Part shown: piece by piece, positions 12,247 to 23,752 of the stretch
How the letters are laid out: each line of letters starts with the position of its first letter
Position numbering within the stretch: position 1 is the first letter of the stretch
Assembly (NCBI GenBank): GCA_918026815.1
Contig: CAKJVC010000051.1
Location: 1-64,000, forward strand
From: Chalara sp. BL73
Taxonomy: Eukaryota; Ascomycota; Leotiomycetes; Helotiales
Length of the DNA stretch: 64,000 nt
Reading direction: 5' to 3'
Position numbers and translations under genes: made by a program
The notes under the pieces: generated by a model
The model's database searches: none
What the model was told of the DNA's origin: nothing
What the model saw: the letters and a program-made list of their open reading frames with translations, nothing else

Positions 12247-15211
12247 CTCTGCGCCTTCTGTTGCAAGGTAAGTTGCACGTCCCAACCTCTCTGGATCTGC
12301 TGACATCTATGGAAGCGCCAAGCCAAGTCTTTCGCAAGCGTCTGCAAGCCGCCAATATCTTCTGGTCCGTCAAGGCAAGTATCATATCAGGAAGGCTCGC
12401 GTTTGGCTGAATATATCGTTTATTCAAAGTAGGGTTGCGGCGGGGGAGGCCCGCCTGCGTATAGAAAGTCCAAACAGAGGGAAGGCGCCTAAGCCGAAAT
12501 CGAAGACCGAAAATCCCGCCGTTGCTAGAGGACCTGCAAGAGCAGCTTATCATGCACGCCCACGACGCGGGGAGGACGTGATCCGGATCACAATAGAGCT
12601 CAGCGCTGTGGCTCGGCATCTTCAGTGATGGTAGCCGATTCTAGGTCAGGTAGATCAGGCGGGTATGGGATGGTTGACAGATTTGTCCGAGTTGAAAAGA
12701 TTGCAAGCTCTTCAGAGGACAGGACGAAACGGTTCCGGTCTCACGGTTTTGGGTTTCATTGGAGTATAAAGCGGCGTTTACTGGCGTTTAAGGAGTACCG
12801 CTTTGGGGATTTTTACTGAGGTGTATGCCTTTTCATTGCCTTTTTTCCGGGCGAGCAATGATGTGGTTCTGTTGGAGCTCTGAGCGTACAATCATCGTTT
12901 AGTCACTTATTTCAGTTCAGCGTAATTTTGGTTGTTTTGATAGTGGTTATTTTTAAACGTTTTTACTAGACTAAAGGTTTTTATTTAATATTATTATTAT
13001 TAGTCGCACGTTAGTTATATGGCTGCCATTTTAAAAGGGCTTGGCGGCTGTTTTGTGCATGCCTTTTTAATCGTACCGCAGCAACTAGCGGAGCCGCGGT
13101 AAGAGGCCAAAGGTAGAAAGTCATCCATCTATATAGCCCCATCTCCTGTTTGAATTTACTCCATCCTCCTCATTCTCAACGGCAAATCTGGAGATACATA
13201 TCAACATTCATTTGAACGATTTGAGCCTGATTATTTTATTGTTTCCCGTTAGGCGCAAGCCATGCCCGCCATCACAAATCTTCCGTGCAAGGTGATCGCA
13301 TCTATCCTGCGAGGCCTCGATCAGATTAGCTCCCTAGTATCCTCCCTCCTCACCTGCCGTCATTTCTACACGTCCTTTAAAGAAAACCCTAGCATCGGCT
13401 ATGAAATCCTACGGCGACAAGTCAATCCGGCTCTCATCCCCTGCTGTGCTACCATTATAGTATACACGTCTGCCGTACCCGCACCCTGTCTTCAATCCGG
13501 GGAATTACTCCACCCTTTACGATAAACCGGACCAACTAGTTGCTCAAGTGCAGCCAATGCCTCTCTCTATGGCGTTGCGGATAGCACGTACTCATGGTAT
13601 AATCGAAACCTTTGTAGCCGACTTCGCGAAGATGCCTGGGCCGTTCTTTCTACCTATACAGGAGATGCAGGCTTGCCCGATAATTTCACCCTATCGCCCG
13701 AGGAGCACTTTCGATTCCGTCGCGCCTTCTACCGCGTTGAAATCTTCTTGATTCTATTCCGTGGTCAACTGGGAACATTTCATTCCCCTTTTAATAGTCG
13801 CGAAAGCCAATACTTCTTTGCAAAACACTCGCCGTGGGAAAACGAACAGCTCGCCTGCATCCATGATTTCCTTGAGAAGAGGCTTACTGAAGGTTCATTG
13901 TTCCGAGGCTATCGCAAGCATTAGAAGAATCTGGTTGCTAATTCCTAATATAGCTTCTCGCGATGTAGTCGCTCATGATGTTGATTTTGGGGAACTTTCT
14001 GTCGATTATCTCAGTCTTGGTGGTGATAACAGCCGGAAGCAACTCTGGGTATGTCTCGAAATTCCCTATTGACTAGAGTTGCTACTTTAATGAATAATCA
14101 GCTGACTAACTTGGCAAAACACAGATGTCATTCGGTGTTTGTTTTCTCGATCGACTAAAGAATGAAAATTCATACGAGGGTAAAAAGGCCCTGCTAGATT
14201 CTGTGGTTAGCGCCGGCAGCGCCAGCCTCTACGATGGACTTATGGCCTCTCTGGTGAAGATTCAACTGGCGATGCCCTCCTGGAAGAATATACCGAGGAA
14301 GATATAAAAGACTTAGTTAGGCACTCAGACCTACTTGACACTGATAATGGTCCATATTCAGCCTGGTTCTCTGCCCACAGAGATGTCCCTCGTAGTTCCT
14401 GGGTCATGTTTGACAATAATGCTGGCTTGCGGGAATGCGCTTATGTACTTTGGGACATAGATCGTATAGAGCGATACAATTTGCTAAAATTGTTTGAAAA
14501 TGTGCCTGTAGATCCGAGCCACTTGTATACAGATAGTGAATTTGAGGAAATGCAGGAATCATTTGAAGAGAGGTCGAAGATTTGGCAGAAGGGTGGTTCG
14601 GGTTATTGGAGCAAAGGGACACCAGCCGGATAATGTGGCAGATCAAATCCACAAGATAGCCTGCAAAATAAATGTATAGTTTTTGAGAAATACACAAAGT
14701 GATTAAGAAAATATAGGGTTCAGGTCATGCTTTAAAGAAGGAAGCCGTGTAGATATGTAACTAGCACTAACCTGCTTCTAGTAATAGCAGGTAAATCAGC
14801 TTTTGTGCACAATGACTTAGCTTTTGCGACTTACCAGGAGTACAGAAGTGAGTAAGTTTACTATACTTAAGCTTTAATCAGATCATTCTATAGTTTGTTT
14901 CTCAATCTTTAATAGAAGCGCAGGTTAGTGGAATCTAAAACTCCAATTTAGGAATATGCCGCAATTATAAACTTTTGACATTATAACGCTATATTTGAAC
15001 ATTAACTTGGCAACAAACTTGGTATAGATAACCGACTTCGGACTTTCGAACTACGATCTAATCACTTGGCTCCCCTCAGTTTCCTCTAAACAAGCAATGC
15101 CAACTACTTCAGCCTACCATTCAACAACATAAATAAGCATACCGCGCTGGGTATACCGTGATGGCAGCTAGGAGAGCAGGGGTGTCACATATCTGCCTTC
15201 TCGCCTGACAC
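12247..15211 (+). repeat. Direct tandem duplication, unit 2 (2965 bp)
   Basis: Near-identical second unit of the block starting at 9387. It ends at the shared CTCGCCTGACAC sequence, after which unique DNA resumes. It holds the better-preserved F-box-type gene copy (13262-14633). The upstream open frame seen in unit 1 is truncated here near 12815 by an indel. Confidence 0.93.
13262..14633 (+). pseudogene. F-box-type protein copy 2, better preserved but frame-shifted
   Basis: ATG 13262 follows a TATATA motif near 13130. The N-terminus ITNLPCKVIASIL...SLLTCRHFYTSF is F-box-like. Pieces then continue through ALRIARTHGIIETFVADFAK, FRFRRAFYRVEIFLILF, SQYFFAKHSPWENEQLACIH and DVVAHDVDFGELSVDYLSLG. 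A GTATGT intron follows (14049-14124, CTAAC branch). Beyond it come FGVCFLDRLKNENSYEGKK, EEYTEEDIKDLVRHSDLLD and RECAYVLWDIDRIERYNLLK, ending at 14633. The full protein would be roughly 450 residues. At least four single-base shifts are needed (near 13460, 13500, 13630 and 14270). It is either a recent pseudogene or a real gene spoiled by consensus errors; comparing the two copies favours error for many sites. Confidence 0.65.
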
Positions 15212-16953
15212 TCATAACTCTCCATCCAGCCCTCCTTGCCCTGCCCTGAAACACTGACGCTGAAGCATATGGAACTCTGACCACAGGTATCATAAAAAGC
15301 ATCCGTATTGTAGGATGCTTTAGTAAACAGTTCGCTAGCTCCTATCCCCTCACGTCATATCGACTTAACGAGTATTTAATGATGAAAACCTAGGGTATGC
15401 TCTTTATCTGTTGGGTAAGAGCGTCGAAGTAGGTATGAGGTATCGCTGGAAACAGATCCTCTTTCCTCATTTATAATCTTCCACCCTTTCCTCTGAATCA
15501 ATCCCTTCTGCTCAATATGCTTGGACTTCCTCCCTTGACACTGCCATAACACGTCGATACGGCGCGTAGGGTTCCCGTACTCTTTCTATCTCGTTCGGAA
15601 TATCCATGTAACCCCAGCGATAAGCTGTTACGATCATCGCAACAGGTTACGCCTTAGGGGCCTGAGGCTCGGTAAGCTTGGCTTATACAGAGAGCCATTG
15701 ACGATATACAGAAAATGTGCTTGATGTTCACATATAGTCGGCGTGGTTTTCGGATTTATAAAATTACAATTGAATGCTAGAAATAAGTATTTAGTAGTCG
15801 AAAAATAATCAGCAGAAATCCGTTTTTGGCTCTACTCTTGCGCTAAGTAGGGAATGATCGGCAGAGCTAAGCCCTACCCCCACAAAACATAGCAGGGACA
15901 AAATTCCACCCAACAAGGAATAGCGTCTTCGACTCTGAACCAGACTTGACACATTCCAGAATCTTCTTTTATGTGATAACGTGTCGAAAAGGTCTCCACA
16001 AGAAAGCGATAATGCCGGGCTAAATCATGATATGTGTTGGTATCAAAAGAGCCTTCAGTAAGTGGTAAATTTAAAAAGAAAAGCGCTTGATTTGATTAAC
16101 ATTTTTCAATTCGTCTTACAATCCAATGTGACTATAGTCCTTGACGCGTTTCCGTTACTTCGTAGTGTGCATTGCCGCAAGTGCGGTTGCTTCTGCTTTA
16201 GCGCAGACGAGAAGCTAAAAAGTGTGCTGCTTTGTAGTAGTGAGTCTGTACAAGAGGTTGGATAAGTCATTTACCCGCCAAAAGTCTGATAGTTCCTTTC
16301 CCTAAAAATTACTTCAAGGACAAGAACATGTTATATTCTGGTGGTGATAACAACTTCCAACAGTTGGTAGAATTGATATGACCTTGGGTTTGTCCCTGTT
16401 CTCTGCGCTTATTTCTGCACCCATCTTCTCTACATCTATGCCACATCCAAGCTACGGAACTGGCGACATTACTCGAAATCACCCATATATTTCAGCCCGC
16501 TGCCCGCAGATGCGGTGAAGTTGATGATTCCGAGGAATGAGAAAACCACAAGATGGTCGAATTCCTCGATAAAGACAGGGTTATTATAGGTTTGTAAAGT
16601 TGAGACCCTCTCAAGCTAGCTGTGGGATAGAGCTTCTGATGTAGGCTTGAATAACGAGTGGGTCCCCGTCCATATCGCTTCTACAGGAGTCATCAATAGT
16701 GGAGTTCTTGGGTGGGTCGGTACAAATGTTCTCCGATTCGACTAAGGGTGGCGCGCGCTGATATATTTACCTTGTTAATGTTTCATTTAGCGCGCGTCAA
16801 CATTTGACGCTGTGGAGAAATGTATAAGTTCAGTCGTTTTCCAGATTCTTCTATCGTTCAGAAGATCAAAACCAAAAATCTATTTTATTAAACAATATTT
16901 TTTCGGGATTGGTATGACCTCGGAACCTATAACTCCTAGACAGTGGCCAAAAG
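15212..16953. other. Gene-free stretch
   Basis: Only short frames occur, such as 16062-16265 (+), with no domain signal. It is AT-rich overall, with many TAA/TAG codons in all frames between 15.6 and 16.9 kb. Nothing supportable was seen. Confidence 0.5.
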
Positions 16954-18086
16954 ATGATCTCGCCGAGAAGCAATCAAACTTCGCTCAATGACCCTTCTAA
17001 AAAAGGCATGCGAATTTTCCATGATTCAAGGATATGCAGTAGCCAGTATGACGTTGAGGATTGGAGATCAAACATTGAAATACCGGGCACCAGGGTTTAC
17101 ACAACAGAGGATTTTCTCAGCCGGGCGCAAAGTTCTGAGGAGCCACTAGAGAATTCTCAATTAGCTTCCAGTAGCGAGCTCCATGGAGTTGATGTTGTGC
17201 CTGATGATGGCCATGTGGATACCGAAAGTGAAACTCAATTTTCGGGGGCTGAATTTACTACAGCATCAATATTCTGCACGCCAGATCGTGATCCTAATGC
17301 TGTTCCTTAAAGGACATTTCCAGCCTCTCCTGCAGTCAGCTTAAACAACATACTATCACCGGAAAGTATGTACAACAACGGCGTCAGGGGAGGCTCTTAT
17401 GATCTCATAAGAACTCAGCTGGAAGAGGCCGAACCGCAAAAGCAGTCAGAAAAAGCTCAAGCTTGAATATGAAAGAGCGCCAATAAAAGTCAAATCAGAA
17501 TAGGTCATAGACGATTACCTTGCGAAACATGCTCCAACATGGCGGTCACGCTCACAGCAAGAAGATGAGGCGGGATACATGCATTTGTCGACCCTAGAGA
17601 CAATTTTCCTATATAAGCATTGAAAAATTATTGCTTTTAGATATTGACCCATGATATACTCTCATTCATGATTTGGTGCCTCTCTATGTGTGTAGTTATC
17701 GTACAGTGGCTCCACTTATGTTGGAGGAGCACGTAATCACCCACGAGAACTTTCTCAGCTACTGGGACTACCGCAACGGGTCATTGCTTTGTTTGGGTTG
17801 GCAATTGGCAAGCCAGATCCGGTTCATTTTTCTTCCGCAGCGGTCAAGCCAAGATTGCCCTTGAGCGAGGTTCTGCACCGAGACATGGGATGATGATAAG
17901 GAGACCCAGTCGAAGCACATCGTGGAGTATGATGCAATATTAGCGGACTTCAACGCAGGTCAGCAGCGGGCTGGGCTCGTTTCCTGGACACAACGCTCGG
18001 CGCAGCGAGTAGCGACCGCAGATTCATTAATGGGACGTCATATTTTGCGCGAAGTTATTGAAGAACGTGGCTTTGGACTGCGATAG
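16954..18086 (+). pseudogene. Degenerate coding stretch of unknown family
   Basis: An acidic, Ser-rich frame starts at ATG 16954 (118 codons). It meets TAA at 17308, yet the same frame continues with good texture (TFPASPAVSLNNILSPESMY, then RTQLEEAEPQKQSEK). A shift near 17440 leads into a KKLKLEYERAPIKVK stretch. Further pieces follow: DYLAKHAPTWRSRSQQ (near 17515-17560), LEEHVITHENFLSYWD (17720-17770) and a clean C-terminus at 17910-18086 (EYDAILADFNAGQQRA ... EVIEERGFGLR-stop). I do not recognise the protein. Consistent strand and order suggest one former gene with stops and shifts, but introns could explain part of the breaks. Confidence 0.4.
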
Positions 18087-18467
18087 CAGAAAACAAAACA
18101 CGTTACAGACAAGAAAACCCGCGCTACATCTTACAGAATGGTATAGAATCATTTAGAGTTGAACTGTTACTCAATTCTAGAATACCATGTGAAACTTTGG
18201 ACAGAAGCTAGAGCCAAATGGCTTGTCAAAACACTCCGTGGTATTCTCTGGCGTTGTTGAAATGAGATCAGCGGATCAAATGGGAATGGAATGGCCTGTT
18301 GAATTGAAAAGAAGAGCAGTATGGAAATATGACTGAGCCAAAAGTGAAGCACTTGCATCAATAAGGTTGATAAAGTTCCATTGCCCTTATAATCATACCT
18401 CATTCCATAACCACGCAAATGGGCCCCTAACTCCATTTCCCTTCCGCTCACTTAAATGAACAAGTTC
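18087..18467. other. Short convergent intergenic region
   Basis: This lies between the degenerate frame (+) and the 3' end of EBP2 (-). No gene or structured element was seen. Confidence 0.6.
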
Positions 18468-19698
18468 TCATCTCTTCCCACCTGCCCTCCTCGACTTTCC
18501 CGGCCTTTTCTTCACAACACCTTTCATCTTTTTACTCGAGAATCCTCTCAGGTCACCACTCGATAGTGCATCTCCGCTCTTAGAGAACCTCTTCTTACCT
18601 CCAAACCCGTACTTCTCGTCCTTCTTAGCGCGCTTATTTGGACCCATGCGATCTTTCCTAGATGGCTTCGACGTTTCTTCCTCAAGAGCAACATCGAACA
18701 TATCCGTTTCATTTGCAGCATCATTATCTGCGCCTTGGCGCTCTGTTTACAATGATCAGTACGAAATCAGCAAGCAATTGGCTCTTGATACTTACTCCGC
18801 TTAAGCACCTTAATCTTCTCCAGTGTCTGCTTCGTCTCTTTTTGCCTCTCTTGCAACTTGGCCACTTGTACTTGCTTGCCGAACTTCTTCAAATCCCTCT
18901 GTTTACGGGCATCGGCGCTGGCCTTCTTGCTTGCTGCCTCGTCAATCAATTTGGCCTTGATCTTTGCCATATGTTCATCCGCCTTCACCATCTCCGCAAA
19001 ATAGTCTGTTGGACGCGTAAACGGAACGCCTTCCGCCTTGAACTGTTTCCTAGCTTCCTGAACCGCAGACAATGACTGTGCATAGAATGCCAATTCTCTA
19101 TTCAGATCGTCCGAGACATCTGGTATGGAAACCGGCTCAGAGGTGGTGACTGATTGGTGTTCGGAAAATGGCAGCTTAGATATGGGTAATGCGATTCGCT
19201 TTAACGCAGCCGTGAGAGCAACCGTGTTGTTGATTGTGAGGCGTTGGTGGGGGATAAGATCCTCCTTGTCTTCATCGTCCAAATCCTCCAGGTCTGACAT
19301 TGGTATATCCTCGTCGTCCTCGTCCTCGTCGTCATCTGGCTCCTGATCATTCTCGCCTACGGAAGAATCGCTGTCGCTTTCATCAAGAGCAGCAAAATCT
19401 ATCTAGAGCGCGGTTAGAAAATGCCTGTACTACTTGAAGCATGACTTGCCTTCATCGGAGCCTCAACCTCGTCTTCGCTCCCACTCTCTGCATCCTCCTC
19501 ATCTATTTGTGCGCCTCCATCCTCGTTGTCGTCGCTTCCATCTGCACTCTCCCAATCCTCATCTGCGCCCAACCCCTCCTCGCCTTTCTTGACCTTTTCT
19601 TTCCTCGCAATTTTCTGCTTTTTCTTCTGGTTGAGCTTTTTGAAATCGACGCCCTTTTCGGCCACAATAGCCATCTTCAATTTTCCTTTGTTCACCAT
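18468..19698 (-). CDS. EBP2: rRNA-processing protein Ebp2 (EBNA1-binding protein 2 family)
   Basis: Nucleolar protein needed for 27S pre-rRNA processing and 60S subunit assembly. Exon 1 (19450-19698) starts MVNKGKLKMAIVAEKGVDF and has a Lys-rich then acidic N-terminus. Exon 2 (18796-19402) has an acidic stretch (DDDEDEDDEDIPMSDLEDL) and the conserved core RELAFYAQSLSAVQEARKQF ... PTDYFAEMVKADEHMAKIK, then a Lys-rich coiled region. Exon 3 (18468-18742) ends in a basic nucleolar-type tail (RPGKSRRAGGKR), including the family stretch KDEKYGFGGKKRFSKSGD. Intron 2 is normal GT-AG (53 nt). Intron 1 (19403-19449, 47 nt) uses a GC donor (AAG|GCAAGT) with an AG acceptor. No frame problem. The family assignment is strong. 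Confidence 0.95.
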
Positions 19699-20148
19699 TG
19701 TGCTGTTGTCGGCGTAACAATCCGCATTAGTTTCTGGAAGGAGAGCTCTACAGAAAATCTGAGCTTCACTTTTTTGGGATTCGGTTGATGCGGCCGCGGC
19801 AAGGGTATGCCAATGTGGGGCCGCGTCTCAAAAGTGGGGCATCCTGCCTAGGGCCAATATTAGAGGAACCTCCTCCTTTCCCGCTGGTAGTAAACCCCAA
19901 CTTAGCATGGTAGGAATCTTTCTCAAATTTCATGACTTGGCATATTTATCGATTGCGTACAAAGATCACATTTGAGGCATTCTCTCCTCGTGGAGCGATT
20001 CAAAGGGATTCATGAGAACTAAAGCTTCAATACATTTAACGAATGTGTGTCCAAGACTACCTATTTGCAATTCTTCCTTATCCCGGTACTTTTTACATGA
20101 CTAGCTTAACTTTAAACTCCAACTATATACAAATCTACGAAGCAAAAT
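19699..20148. other. EBP2 promoter side and carboxylesterase 3' side
   Basis: About 450 bp between the EBP2 start and the end of the esterase gene, both on the minus strand. It should hold the EBP2 promoter. No reading frame or repeat of note. Confidence 0.6.
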
Positions 20149-22064
20149 CTAATACCACAATGCCCTGTTCCAGATCAGACTCTTCTCAGTGGCCAGATCA
20201 TCCTCCGCAGTGGAAAAGGTAGTATTGAAGATAATTTGAGTGCCAGTAGTTGTGTTTCCGTATTGCGGCCAATTGATCTTGTCTTCAGGCCACAAGGTGT
20301 TTGGGTCTCCAGTAAGTACGAAAGAGAGCAAATACTTTTGCATCATGACCTACAACCAGATATCAGTATCAGATGTCTGACAAACGAATGACAAAAGCAG
20401 GTATTACTTACGGCAACAGTAGCGTTAACCGAGTCTCCACCACTAGGGGCACCAGAACCACCTCCAGGACCAGTAGCTGTGGTCGAGTTACCGGAGGTGG
20501 TGCTGTTAGTGGATTCAGAGGATCCGGTGGAAGTCGAAGTCGAGGAAGAAAGCGTGTATGTGCTATACCCTGCAATCGACATCAGCAACTTGCGTCTTTA
20601 ACATCAACTTACGAACTCACAGTAATAGCTCTGATCAGTGCCATGAGTAGCAGATCCAAGTGCAACCTGCGCATTCCATGTCTCGTTATTCAGCGCATGA
20701 GTAACAGCCAAATTGTGAGCAGTCAAATCAAAAGATTGCTTCATGTCAGCGAAGCGCAAACCGGGGCTGGTATAATCCGACTCTGGATAAAGAGCTAAGA
20801 TTTCTTCAACGACGTCATCGGTGATACTTGGGAAGAATACCCGAAGCTCTGTGGACACATCTTCTGTGGTATTGACTCCAGAGTATGATTGGCTGTTCGC
20901 TTCGTGCAGCTCGTGGCTAATAACGAGTGGGCCGCTAAAGTTGAAACGTCCTTGGTAGAGTTGTGCCTCGTCTATCCTTCCAGTCAACAAATAACTCAAA
21001 ATTTATTAGAAAGATTGGTGACTCACAGGTGTCAGCTATGATATCGCCATCAACGCGAGGTTGAAATTGGTAGGTGTAAGTGTCCTCGATATCTTCTGCT
21101 GCAGTGTTGAGATCGGTGAAGTTAATATTGCGCATGCAATCTATATGGCCACCCTCACAGCCAGCAGCTGTTGATACATTCTGCCAAAATGCCTATCGAG
21201 TTCACAAATTAGTCACTCTTGCTAATCTCCGTCACCTCTCAGATGCCAAACCTACCTCTGCGTGTTCATGGCCGGCTCCTGGAACAAATCCTGGCGACAT
21301 GACATAAGCACGGCTGAAAAGCTGCGCAGCGTGACCAGCGAAACGCTGTATTTTGTTAGCAAAAATTCTATCAAATCCAAACAGGCACAACATACAGTCA
21401 ATTGGAAGAGAACCTGAGAACCACCAGCGGAGAATCCCACAGCCGTAATCTGATCAGGATCACCACCAAAAGCACTGATGTACTTCTGAGTCCACTCAAA
21501 GGCATGCGAGACATCCCAAATCGCCGTGTTAGATGTTCCTCCTTCATGAAGCAGTGTTGGCCCGTTCGCTAATCCAGTTATCCCAAGCCTGTAGTTGTAG
21601 GCGACGAAGATGAAGTCGGTACTAAGATCGAAGAGACCTTCTGGGGTGTTTTGGGACTTGCTGCCACCGGTGAAACCTCCTCCGTATGTCCATACCATGA
21701 CAGGAAGACTCTTCCCGGCGCTGTTTGCTGGGACCCAGATATCCATGTAGAGACAGTCCTCTTCCGAGGAGCAGTCTACGTCAGATGCTGCGAGGGATCC
21801 ATCGTTGACATCGGTCTCGACTGGAGGCCATTCAGGCTTGGCCCATCGCAGATCGCCCGTAGGTACGGCAGCGAAACGGATGTTTTGATACTTGTAGTAG
21901 CCGAGAGTCTCGTTTCCAGCAGCTGGCGTGAGGGTGCAGTAATCCAGGGTAATGGTAGTAGAAGTTGAGTTTGAGGTTTGTCGAGCCTGGCGCTGGTACG
22001 GAACACTAGCAGCCGTCGCCGCAGAGGCAGCCAGTACTGGCAGCAAGCTTGAAAGAATATGCAT
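20149..22064 (-). CDS. Secreted type-B carboxylesterase/lipase
   Basis: Alpha/beta-hydrolase of the carboxylesterase type-B family, likely secreted and acting on ester substrates outside the cell. The start MHILSSLLPVLAASAATAAS is a signal peptide. Family motifs: NIRFAAVPTGDLRWAKP, the EDCLYMDIWVP block, the oxyanion region TYGGGFTGGS and the nucleophile elbow GFSAGGS. Six exons fit: 21396-22064, 21256-21345, 21027-21192, 20621-20971, 20412-20570 and 20149-20349. The introns are 50-63 nt and keep phase throughout, for example DIIADT|YEAQLYQGRF across the 20972-21026 intron. Exon 5 has an unusual Ser/Thr/Gly-rich insert (TSTSTGSSESTNSTTSGNST, then GGGSGAPSGGD) of about 45 residues just before the C-terminal core (PNTLWPEDKINWPQYG). 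The exact substrate cannot be told. Confidence 0.92.
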
Positions 22065-23542
22065 AATGGAATATCTAGGAAAGTGTAAGACGAGCGAAGG
22101 AAATAGCTAAGAGCCAAGCGAGAGTTATGCACAGCTGAAGTGCTGCCGAAGCAAAATGCAAAGAAGGAGAACGAGAAACTTTTTATACTTCCCAACGATC
22201 AACCCAGATCTGATAAGATTACATGTTGATCGAGAAGGGTCTCATCCAAATTCTCCATTATGGATCTATAATTGGGCACAGCCCTGAATCGTGATAACGT
22301 ATCGACGGAACGACGCATCCGCCACCCCTGGCATAGGTGTCCAGCAGACAGCGACGGCTACTACCAGCATAGCTCTGCAATTTTGGGAGCATGTTTCAAG
22401 CGCGCTGCTCAGCCCAGAGCGTTGAAGCTAAACGAGCGGACGCGTCAATGCCTGTGTGAATAAAGTTCGTGAGGTGGTTGCCACAAAAACCTCGCTTAGC
22501 CCCAATGCGTCATGGGCTGTCGCGGCATGAGCCCGGAGACCTGTTCGATCCCGCTGTTGAACCGGAAACATGGAAGTACTAAAGCTGGAGGTTCCCGTGA
22601 AAAAACGTCTTTGATGTGGCTTTTCAACGCCAGCACAGGCGTGCAACGCCCAAGTGCCGTGGCTAGTCTCCCGCTTGAAAGGAAAAGGAGAGCCGCGTGG
22701 CCCAGCCCCAGCCCCACAATAATCGCCAGAGCCGATTTCGCAGGACAAAAAATTTGCTCAACATGTGTCCTAGGAATATATCTTTGATGATGATTGTCCA
22801 TATTCATCAAACTGAGCATAAATACCAGAGCGACCCTTGCATCACGAGAGCGGCTGTCTGCTTCTACCTAGATTTGTTTGGCTGGATCCTTGTTTACACA
22901 TCCCCCTATTTTTTTTAACCGAGTTCGCCAAGACATCATTTCTGCAGACTGTACAGTTTACTCAGGGGAAGATAGCCATCTTTCTCAAAGTAAAAATTTG
23001 ACAAGCTTGCACCACGGCCGAAACACGACCGGCAATCAGTGTGGTGAAGGCAAGGGAGACTATGAAGGAAACGAGTAAAACAAGTCGAGTGGTTTAATCA
23101 AAGGCACAAAGGCGTCCATGGCTGAGTAACAATATACTTGTCGGACGTTCTTCCCTGAGCAGTCAAATTAGAACAGTCTCAAAATTTTTATAGGATGGTA
23201 ATGTTTATATTTTTGGAAATAGCTCGCAGTGGTGCGACTAAGCACCTGGCACTTGAACTAATGCAAACTAGCCTTTCACATGTCGGGCTTAGATCGCAAG
23301 CACTCACCTCTGTTTCTGGAATGGAGTCTTGGTCCTTCGACCACTATAAATATCACGGCAGATTACAGCTTGCTAGTATCTCTACATGTATATCACCTCT
23401 CTTGCTTCAAGAAGAGTCACGATAGCTATAGTCCTTGTCCTGGTGTGCATGGGTGTGATTTCGCTTCATTCTCTGCCTGAATCATGCCTAAACACGACCT
23501 CAGAGCAGGATCTTGGTTCCCTTCTCAAATCTCTGAACAATT
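22065..23542. other. Intergenic, esterase promoter side; no gene accepted
   Basis: Overlapping frames of about 60-107 codons occur on both strands at 22.4-22.9 kb with no domain or consistent texture, so I leave them out. Frames at 23195-23685 (+) are likewise unconvincing. A T-run lies at 22908-22917. Confidence 0.5.
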
Positions 23543-23752
23543 TCAATTGGCAGCAATGGTCTCCCAGCCCTGCATCTCTGTTTCATCCTCATATTCCATT
23601 CGATCGTAACACAAAGCACAATCGTAGTAGCGCCTTTCTACCCGGCTGTAGATATTGCCATCTTGACAAAGATAGAAGTTTTTGATTGCGCATCCAAGGC
23701 GTACGAGCAGTTTGTGGCCGCACTCGTATGTGAAAATGGTGACTTGGCACAT
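23543..23752 (-). CDS. Small Cys-rich protein starting MC..YECGH
   Basis: A 69-residue frame from ATG 23752, starting MCQVTIFTYECGHKLLVRLG. It has cysteines at positions 2, 11, 21, 29, 45 and 48, the last pair as CALC, plus the CGH motif, a pattern that could bind zinc. It resembles a loose group of short fungal proteins that begin MC-x7-8-C-x-H; this is family memory, not a search. The gene at 24574-25037 on the same strand starts in the same way (MCHYIITEHEC). No signal peptide. It may have further exons. Function unknown. Confidence 0.5.
   Translation of the reverse strand: MCQVTIFTYECGHKLLVRLGCAIKNFYLCQDGNIYSRVERRYYDCALCYDRMEYEDETEMQGWETIAAN

Noticed and set aside
22539..22552. TGTTCGATCCCGC, resembling a tRNA B box
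   Set aside because: No acceptor stem, anticodon stem or A box can be placed upstream at the right distance.
22428..22819. Overlapping minus-strand frames of 106-107 codons
   Set aside because: Two frames on one strand and another on the opposite strand are equally open; no motif, no splice signals and no start context favour any of them.
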